Origin: Pestalotiopsis fici W106-1
Lineage: Eukaryota; Ascomycota; Sordariomycetes; Amphisphaeriales; Sporocadaceae
Assembly: GCF_000516985.1 (NCBI RefSeq)
Contig: NW_006917091.1
Coordinates: 2,583,399 to 2,647,398, forward strand
Direction of reading: 5' to 3'
Length of the DNA stretch: 64,000 bases
The notes under the pieces are model-generated. The model was not told where the DNA came from and did not search any database. It was given only the letters and a program-made list of their open reading frames with translations. Of this stretch, positions 57,285 to 64,000 are shown in pieces (the stretch's first letter is position 1; every line of letters starts with the position of its first letter). Made by a program: the position numbers and the translations under genes.

Positions 57285-57978
57285 TTGGCATGGTCAAAAA
57301 TCCACTGCACATGTTGGTTAGGGGTGTCTTGGAGGGGTTTAGCGGGTAGTGCGGGGGAAGTTTACGGGGTACTTTATAGTAGCAGCGTCGTTAAGGAAGA
57401 GGGGCCATTTTGGCGGCAGCTTGAAACTGTCCTATCCATTTCTCAACCTCCACCATCACAAATATCTGATATCCAGGAATGAATCAATTATCTCGAATAA
57501 TAGCTATCCCGCCACTCCGGGCATTTTGCTTCGTGATTGCCTATTGGCAGGGGACAGCAGCAGTTGAATGTTCCTAGCTTGTACCTTCAGTCGAACAACA
57601 GGGGGGCATCTGGCCAAGCAGCACATGACAATAATTCGCAAATCACGGCCATTTGACTTTTGCGCGCAATACTATACGAATGACCGGCATCGAATCCAAT
57701 CCGACGAAACGAATAGTCATGGCCAATCAGAACCGCAGATTCCATGTCCGTCTCCCCGCACTCGGACAGCTCGCGCTGGCCAAGCTGGGAACACTTTTCC
57801 CTCTTCTGGGCACTTGTGCGGAACCCTCAAGATGACGTGCTTGTAGCTCTGATTGTGCAATTCCAGCTCCATAGTCTAGCTGCCGACGACACTTTGGCAA
57901 TGTCCACGAGTCGCTAGGCACCTTGATGTTGGATAAGAGATCTCCACCACTCCTTTTTGTCGTCTCATTGTAATCATC
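57285..57978. other. Intergenic, no gene seen
   Basis: 694 bp. It contains G-rich DNA just after the MFS stop and the promoter of the next regulator. The ORFs at 57568-57846 and 57653-57835 are unsupported. Confidence 0.4.
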
Positions 57979-60001
57979 ATGAGCTCCCCAAGGCCTCGAC
58001 GGGCGACGCTCAAGGCCTGCGCACGGTGTCATCGGAGGAAGCAAAGATGCGTTGGCTATCCCGCATGTGCCAATTGCCGGACGGCAAACATTCCATGCAG
58101 TCGGGACTCAACGCCGCTCATGCGCCGCTTGTCTGCGTTATCAAAGGAGGAGCTGATCAAAAAGATTGAGGATATTCACAGCCAAGTACCAGAGTTAAAT
58201 GCGGATGAAGGGGACAACAGGCAGAGGCACTTTTCGATTGAACCAATCGATGGCCGACCATCTCCATCAGCCTCCTCAGACAGTAACGCGAACCCTCAGA
58301 GGTGGAGAGTGCAACATCCTCAGCCATGCGGAGGACTTTATGACCCTGCTCAGACTCCTGAAGCACTATCTTCCGGCATTTCGACGATAGCCACGCATTT
58401 TGCAGTGAACAGCGCGCTACAACCCTCATGGCCTAATGAAGTGCCTTCGCGCGGGTCTTGTCTTGATGACGGCATTGGCAAGAGTGCCGTCAACGAGAGG
58501 CAACTGTTGACCACGTTCCTAGAGAACTTGCATCGTCGGCTACCGTTTTGTGACTATCTCGGCATTTTAGAGACTTTGCAACATGGAGTTGAATCCCCGT
58601 TTACCGAAAACACAAAACCGATGCACTCTTTTCGATTGCACATGGCTTGTGCAATTGGTGCGCGAGTACAACAACTGACGGGCTCGTCACATCCTTTACA
58701 GCCCGAAACTTACATTTCCAGAGCATTAGAAACTGAGGGATATCTGGATAACAAGAACGCTATCGAGATGACTGAGCGACTACTGTGGCATATCATGTAC
58801 AAGCTGCGCTCGTCATTCACCTCGGATATATGGTACTCGACTGGTCTCGCCATGCGCACTGCAATCGATGCTGGAATGCACCGAAACCAGCATTATCAGA
58901 CCCTTCCTTCGGAGGAGGCAGACTTGCGTCGAAGGCTATTCTGGTCCGTCTACGTCATTGAGAGGAGTGTGGCCTGGCACCTCAAGAGGCCAGTTAGCCT
59001 GTCAGATCTTGATATTGACGTGGAGCTTCCTGCACCAGGTGCATTTTCTACATTTCTTGATAGTGAGAGCGGTACTCATCTTGAATATGGCGCATCTCGA
59101 CCATTGGATCTTCGGGTCTTTATTGCTATTGTTCGCCTGTCACGAATCAATTCTCAGGCTTATGGTCGTCTTCATGGGACAAACCTGTCTTACGCAGCCC
59201 AGGAATATGCCATATCTCTGCTTGGGAAAATACGGCAGCTAGAGGCTTCGATTTCGGATTGCGACGAGCTCGACCGCGAATTCCTACGACTGCATATAGA
59301 AACTGCTGCTATGAAGATGACGGAGCCATTCTTGTCCACTCAAATACTTTGTGACGATATGAAAACAGCTTGTCTGCAAGCAGCAGGAGGTGTGTGTAAA
59401 TCATTCAAGCGGCAAAGGCTCGAGCGACGCCTTGGGTACTCTTTCACCATGGTCAATACTGTCTTCACTGCTGGAGTGACCATATGGTAAGTATATATAT
59501 ATATAACGCTCACCTGTGTGTCCACCGCTCATAGTTCACAGCTATATCATCTTCAAGAACCCAGGCCTTTGGACGCCAGCGCGAGCTAACGAAATGCGCG
59601 TCTGTTCTTCTGCACTTTTTGCAGCAGCAGCGCGAAACAGTGCCGTGGATAAGTACTGCGAAGTTCTCGAGACAATAATAGAAGCCGTGACCGAGCATGT
59701 AGCACAAGTCGAGTCTGCAGCCGTTTCGAGTGCGCTGGACATTGAGGTGCAGTCTTGCAGCAGCCAGCCATTAGTGCAGGCCATTTTTGACCAGCTAGCT
59801 GGCACGATTGAAGGCAAAGGGTTTGAGTTTCCGTCTCAATCGTATCCAAGCTACTGTAACGGAACTACTTCTACCCCTCAAGCCACCTCAGTACCAGACT
59901 GGTCCATAATTGGCGACAACATGCTAGATGTGGGCTCTCTAGATGTTACAATATGGGATGGAATGAGCCCCCAAGATCCACTGAGCGAGTTCAATTTGTA
60001 G
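57979..60001 (+). CDS. Zn2Cys6 transcription factor with PF04082-type domain
   Basis: Two exons: 57979-59486 and 59542-60001, giving 655 aa. The zinc cluster CARCHRRKQRC plus CANCRTANIPC (x2-x6-x5-x2-x6) sits at residues ~14-40, here without the usual intron. A linker with SALSKEELIKKIEDIHSQ (coiled-coil-like, possible dimerisation) follows. The fungal-specific domain covers about 175-400: FLENLHRRLPFCDYLGILE, AIEMTERLLWHIMYKLRSSF, GLAMRTAIDAGMHRN and LRRRLFWSVYVIERSVAWHL. The C-terminus is acidic. The intron joins TI to CYIIFKNPGLW, a stretch typical near the end of this domain. It lies 462 bp from the MFS transporter on the same strand and may regulate it (inference). Confidence 0.88.
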
Positions 60002-60463
60002 ATGACAATTCGTTTGTGAAAACGACGAAATATAAATAATGAGACAATGGAGACTATCCACATGCTGCAAGTTGGGAGAAAATCAATTTGATAAACCAGA
60101 AGGTACTGACATGGCCGCAGATATCACCAGCATGAAAATAGTGACTGCTGAAGAAACGACCTGATAGTTGTACTAGCGGTCTTTTGACTGTGATTGCGCC
60201 ATACTTGACCTTGGTGTTGTCATTTCAATTTTCGGCGATCGGGGCAGTGGTCCGCAAGACGCCGAAATAGCGGAACATCGGAGTATGGTCATGGTTTGTG
60301 GGGAAGCTTGTACAGTTTTCGTGTATAATCCGACTATTGCCTTGCTAAGCTGTGTATCTCTACAACCTACCCCGTTCTACACACAATTCAGTGACACCTT
60401 GATGCCGGAGTCATTCTCTCAGAGCAATAGCAATCGTCTTCTCATAGATTTGCTAGAGCGGCC
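60002..60463. promoter_or_regulatory. Upstream region of the ACS-type MFS gene
   Basis: 462 bp, no gene. It includes CGGCGATCGGGGC near 60234 and GCCGAAATAGCGG near 60261, with CGG triplets that could be contacted by a zinc-cluster regulator (weak). Confidence 0.35.
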
Positions 60464-62107
60464 ATGATGACCATACCTAGAAAGTCTACTGTCGAGGAAT
60501 CAGCCAGGGACATGGATGAGACACCAGCAAATGCAGAGGCGGGTCTGGTAAGGGACTGGTCTCTTCAGACTGAACGAAGAGTTCGGAGAAAGTGAGTTAC
60601 GTGATGAAAAATTCCTTTCGTATCTTGGCTAAGTGCTCTGCATCAACTAGGCTCGACTACCTCGTACTTCCATCTCTCATGTTGGGCCTTTTTGCACTCC
60701 AGCTGGACAAGGGCAACATTGCCTACGCCATCACGACAAGCTTCACTAGGGACATTGGTATCGGCACCGACCAAGTCAATTATGGAAACCAACTGATGCT
60801 AGCGGGCATTGTCATTTTCGAGATACCGTTCAACATGGTCTTGTCCCGGATCGGGGCCGCCAAGTGGCTCGTCATTCAGATCTTCGCCTGGGGGACCGTC
60901 GCCACGGCGCAAACGGCCATACGAAACCTTGCGGGGTTTTATGCCACGCGATTCTTGCTGGGCATGTGTGAGGCGGGCTATCTTGCGGCAGCCCTGACCA
61001 TTCTCGCCAGCTTTTATACCCGTGGCGAGATGGCCATGCGAGTCACGCTTGTATACATTGGCAACTACTTCTCGGCTGGGGTTGGAGGCCTGATTGCCGG
61101 CGGTATATTCAAGATTCCACAGTCAACTGGTCTGAAGCAATGGCAGGTAAGACAATCTTACATGTATATATATATGTATGCCCCGAGTGATTGCTGACAG
61201 CAACAAGTGGCTCTTTCTACTCAATGGTCTGTTTACTCTGATTGTGGGGCTTTGGTTCATCTTCTTTATGCCCTCGACAACTACCAATACTGCACCTCTA
61301 TGTGGTCTCAAATGCCTAAATCTGTTCACCGAGGAAGATAATCGCATCATCCGTTCCAGAGTTATTCTCGATGATCCACGGAAAAAGATATCCTTGGAAA
61401 GCATCGGAGTCAAGCGTGCTAGTCAGATCCTACTCACTAATCCCGCCATCTGGGGCCACTCGGCCATCAACCTCATCTCCTTGACACCAAAGGGCGGCAT
61501 TGGAACATACATGCCCACAATTATCAAGAATTTTGGGTTCGATGCCATTATAGCCAGCGAGCTGGCTGCCGTACACAATTTTGGCGTTTGCATCTATGCC
61601 ATTGTGGTTTCGTGGATCAGCGACAAGACAGCGATACGGGGCCCCCTGTGTCTGCTCTGCGGCATCTACAGCCTAGTCTTTTCCGGGATACAGTATTCGC
61701 TCGTGCGCAACACCGACACTTGGCTCAAGTACGCCATCTTGACCGTCTTTGCGGCTGGGACGGCGGTATCTCAAGGTCTGAATGATGCATGGTTTAGCGT
61801 TAATACCGCCGACCCCCAAGTGCGCTGTCTCGGCATGGCTCTGGCCGTGGCTGGCTCTAATCTGGGTGGACTTGCTGGGCAGAATATTTTTGTGCAGAGC
61901 GATGCACCGTACTATGAAAAGGGGTTCCTCAAGATCATGTGCATATATGCGGGGAGTATTGTGGTTGTATCCTTGATGATTGTGTATTACTGGGCCAAAA
62001 ACCGTCAACTGGCAAAGCAGACTTTTGTTGGTGAGCTGGTGGATGAGAAGGGAGAGGTTGTTTTAGCCCACAATGGAGAGACCCCACAGGTCAAATATCA
62101 GCTCTAG
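60464..62107 (+). CDS. MFS transporter, anion:cation symporter (Dal5-like)
   Basis: Three exons: 60464-60591, 60651-61146 and 61208-62107, giving 507 aa. Introns start GTGAGT and GTAAGA and end TAG and AAG. Two ATGs stand in tandem at the start. Motifs include LDYLVLPSLMLGLFALQLDK, GNIAYAITTSF, IVIFEIPFNMVLSRIGAAKW, YATRFLLGMCEAGYLAAALT and YTRGEMAMRVTLVYIGNYFS. Later come MPTIIKNFGFDA, YAIVVSWISDKTAIRGP and NDAWFSVNTADPQVRCLGMA. The Asp-Lys-Gly-Asn-Ile pattern of TM1 marks the allantoate/nicotinate/biotin-type symporters. It is likely a proton-coupled organic anion importer at the plasma membrane, flanked on both sides by regulators. The substrate is unknown. Confidence 0.88.
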
Positions 62108-62610
62108 ACATCTTTAATCATATCGTGTACAAAATAGTGGATGCAAGTATACATAGAGAGTCAACACGAAGAAAAAGTGAGGTACAGTTCGGGGACTGTT
62201 TCTTGTTGTTTTTCTTCCATTCACTCCCTCAATCTCCTCAGCAGGAAAATTGCTGACCTTGGTTTTGAGACCTTCTTGTGACTATAATAAAGGGGTATAC
62301 GTATAACCGTGGACGGGACCTGGCTTCCTTACGATAGGGGCTCGGGCCGGGCCGAATCCAGCGGGCCTATATTTTGTACTTGTCTTAGCTCTCGTGTCTA
62401 ATACAAAAGCCCGGACCCCACACCAAAATGCCCCAACCCTAGCCGTAAGTCAGCCCTGACAACAAGCGAAGCTGCAAAGTTGGGGTAGCAAGAAGTACAC
62501 ATTGCCACAAGACATGACCATTACATGTAATCAATACATTACATCAACTAGTAGCCATCGCTCTACGTGACTACTTTAGCATTTCTTTTATTCATGACTG
62601 CCTCTATGGC
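62108..62610. other. Intergenic, convergent 3' ends
   Basis: 503 bp between the stops of the MFS gene and the last regulator. No gene is seen. Confidence 0.45.
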
Positions 62611-64000
62611 TCAAGTGGCCTTTAAAGCGTTGAGACCGCTTGTCTCATGCTCTAGCAATTGCAATGCCTCTCTAGCAAAAGGCGCAGCTGCACCTCTGAC
62701 TCTCAACGCCCACTTCAGATCATCTATGCGAGCGGCGCACCAGGCTATTTCCTCACTAGTCTCTGCCGTGGCCCACAAGAGTCCGGCAAAGGCTCCTATC
62801 ATAGCCACCTGGTAAGAAGCAACACTACCCCAGAACGCCGATGTATGTTCCGGCTGCATGGAACCCAGCAGCTGCACGGCAGCTTGTAATTTGTCCCTAG
62901 CAGCGCTACGGACGGCTGTATACAACGATTCTGGTGTATCTGGTGTGAGTATCCGCACAAGGGCTCGATACATTGCAATGACAACAGTGTGGTATGCGAG
63001 ATGAAGAGATGCGCTTGCACAGAGTGTACGTGGTTTCGATGCAGTAAAGGCCAGATCTGGCGACAGGGCCGATTTCCATTGAGAAAGCCGGGCAATGATG
63101 GGTTTTGCAAGATCTACCGCGGCGCGGACGCCCATCTGATCGAGAGAGCCGTTTCGCCTGGTTGCCGATGTTGCATAATAAATACGATAGATTTCACACA
63201 GAATCTGAGATAATTCGATTTGGCGGAGAAAAAGTCGCCAACCGGTTGGAGCCGCTATAGTACCTATTGACGAGTCATCCGGCTTGTCATGATATTCTGG
63301 AAAGTCTGATGAAGAACAGGGCTGGACATCCCAGTCATCGTCATGGAGGAGCGCCGGCCGGCCGTGCACAAACGAGATCCAGCGATCCTGCATGTATAAC
63401 GCCCAGGCAATTCTTCGCCGTAGCCCAACTTCCCAGTCGGGGGTTGACCAAGAGCTACAGTCGGCATGGAGACCAAGCTCGTGAGAAATGGCAACAATTT
63501 GAGAGTGCAACCTCCATATCGAAGCTACTGGCCGCTCGACAAGTTGTAACTTGTGTCTTTGCAAAAGCAATAAGCCCGCTTCCAGGGTACTTAGTTTCGG
63601 CGTCCGCATATCTTCTTGAATTGCGGCATCAGCGAGCTGTTCAAGGGCAGTGACATCTGGTCCAGTACGAATGTCGCTGCTGGCCAGCACACTATCATGT
63701 AATCGCCATTCTATGGACAGCAAATACACCGCAGCAAGCAGTGATGGTGTAAAGTAGCGGTATGACACGCGATGTTTGGCAATGAAAACATCTTTGTGGA
63801 GTATAGGAAAACTTGGGTGTACAAAGCGGAAGTACAAGTTGACTAGATTCGGGCCGTGGGGGTGAACAACAGCCTCAATGGCGTCCACGTCGGCGATTCT
63901 CCTGGCATCAGAGGCGGCTGCTTCATCGGAGTGGACAATGAAAAGAGTACGATTGTCCGTTCGACGGACAAAACTTGAGCTATTCTCGGTGTTCAGCCTT
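62611..64000 (-). CDS. Fungal-specific transcription factor domain protein (5' end outside window)
   Basis: The frame is open from the right edge (64000) to a stop at 62611, at least 460 residues. No zinc cluster is in view; it should lie beyond the window. The PF04082-type domain is clear: LVNLYFRFVHPSFPILHKDV, WRLHSQIVAISHELGLHADC, EVGLRRRIAWALYMQDRWIS, FVHGRPALLHDDDWDV. The part nearest the edge reads SSFVRRTDNRTLFIVHSDEA, reminiscent of the region before this domain in Dal81/TamA-like nitrogen-metabolism co-activators. That subgroup call is tentative. The gene converges on the ACS-type MFS gene. If the Dal81-like reading is right, a link to uptake of a nitrogenous compound would be sensible. 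Confidence 0.8.
   Translation of the reverse strand, partial: RLNTENSSSFVRRTDNRTLFIVHSDEAAASDARRIADVDAIEAVVHPHGPNLVNLYFRFVHPSFPILHKDVFIAKHRVSYRYFTPSLLAAVYLLSIEWRLHDSVLASSDIRTGPDVTALEQLADAAIQEDMRTPKLSTLEAGLLLLQRHKLQLVERPVASIWRLHSQIVAISHELGLHADCSSWSTPDWEVGLRRRIAWALYMQDRWISFVHGRPALLHDDDWDVQPCSSSDFPEYHDKPDDSSIGTIAAPTGWRLFLRQIELSQILCEIYRIYYATSATRRNGSLDQMGVRAAVDLAKPIIARLSQWKSALSPDLAFTASKPRTLCASASLHLAYHTVVIAMYRALVRILTPDTPESLYTAVRSAARDKLQAAVQLLGSMQPEHTSAFWGSVASYQVAMIGAFAGLLWATAETSEEIAWCAARIDDLKWALRVRGAAAPFAREALQLLEHETSGLNALKAT

Overview
The window looks like a filamentous ascomycete nuclear genome, probably Sordariomycetes and perhaps Hypocreales (inferred from protein families, not proven). Most genes carry short GT-AG introns of 49-111 nt with CTAAC/CTGAC-like branch points. 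There are HET-domain proteins, ankyrin proteins, Zn2Cys6 regulators, anion-symporter MFS transporters and an AA1-like secreted protein. I saw no rRNA, tRNA or CRISPR array.

Left part (1-16 kb): the 3' end of a membrane protein, a conserved FAM192A/Fyv6-type nuclear protein, and then three proteins of the kind linked to fungal nonself recognition. These are a HET-ankyrin fusion with near-identical 105-bp repeat units, a stand-alone HET protein and a Clr5-ankyrin protein. A small secreted AA1-like protein lies among them. The gene-poor spacers hold a clear 244-bp MITE and degenerate repeats.

Middle part (17.6-32.2 kb): a seven-gene set that reads as a catabolic or organic-acid cluster. It encodes a secreted SMP-30-type lactonase, an RraA/HMG-aldolase-like protein, a LigI-like amidohydrolase, a mitochondrial tricarboxylate carrier, a Zn2Cys6 regulator, a divergent mitochondrial aconitase and a Dal5-like MFS importer. 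Lactone opening, pyrone or lactone hydrolysis, tricarboxylate transport, (de)hydration and retro-aldol cleavage would fit conversion of an aromatic-derived or citrate-like tricarboxylate to pyruvate and oxaloacetate. This is the best candidate for an undescribed system. The substrate is inferred, and no ring-cleaving dioxygenase is visible in the window.

Next (33-44 kb): a five-exon hybrid histidine kinase, a truncated and frameshifted beta-lactamase-like pseudogene, then about 3.7 kb of gene-free, partly AT-rich DNA with two tiny tandem arrays, a small orphan gene and a possible LTR remnant.

Right part (44-64 kb): two four-TM membrane proteins, a secreted FAD-linked oxidase next to a Zn2Cys6 regulator, a multi-TM orphan, an arylsulfatase divergent from a ten-exon 14-TM-type MFS transporter, and a Zn2Cys6 regulator, ACS-type MFS transporter and second regulator. 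The last regulator runs off the right edge. Splice sites were placed by eye from frame, GT/AG signals and family fit. No similarity search was possible.
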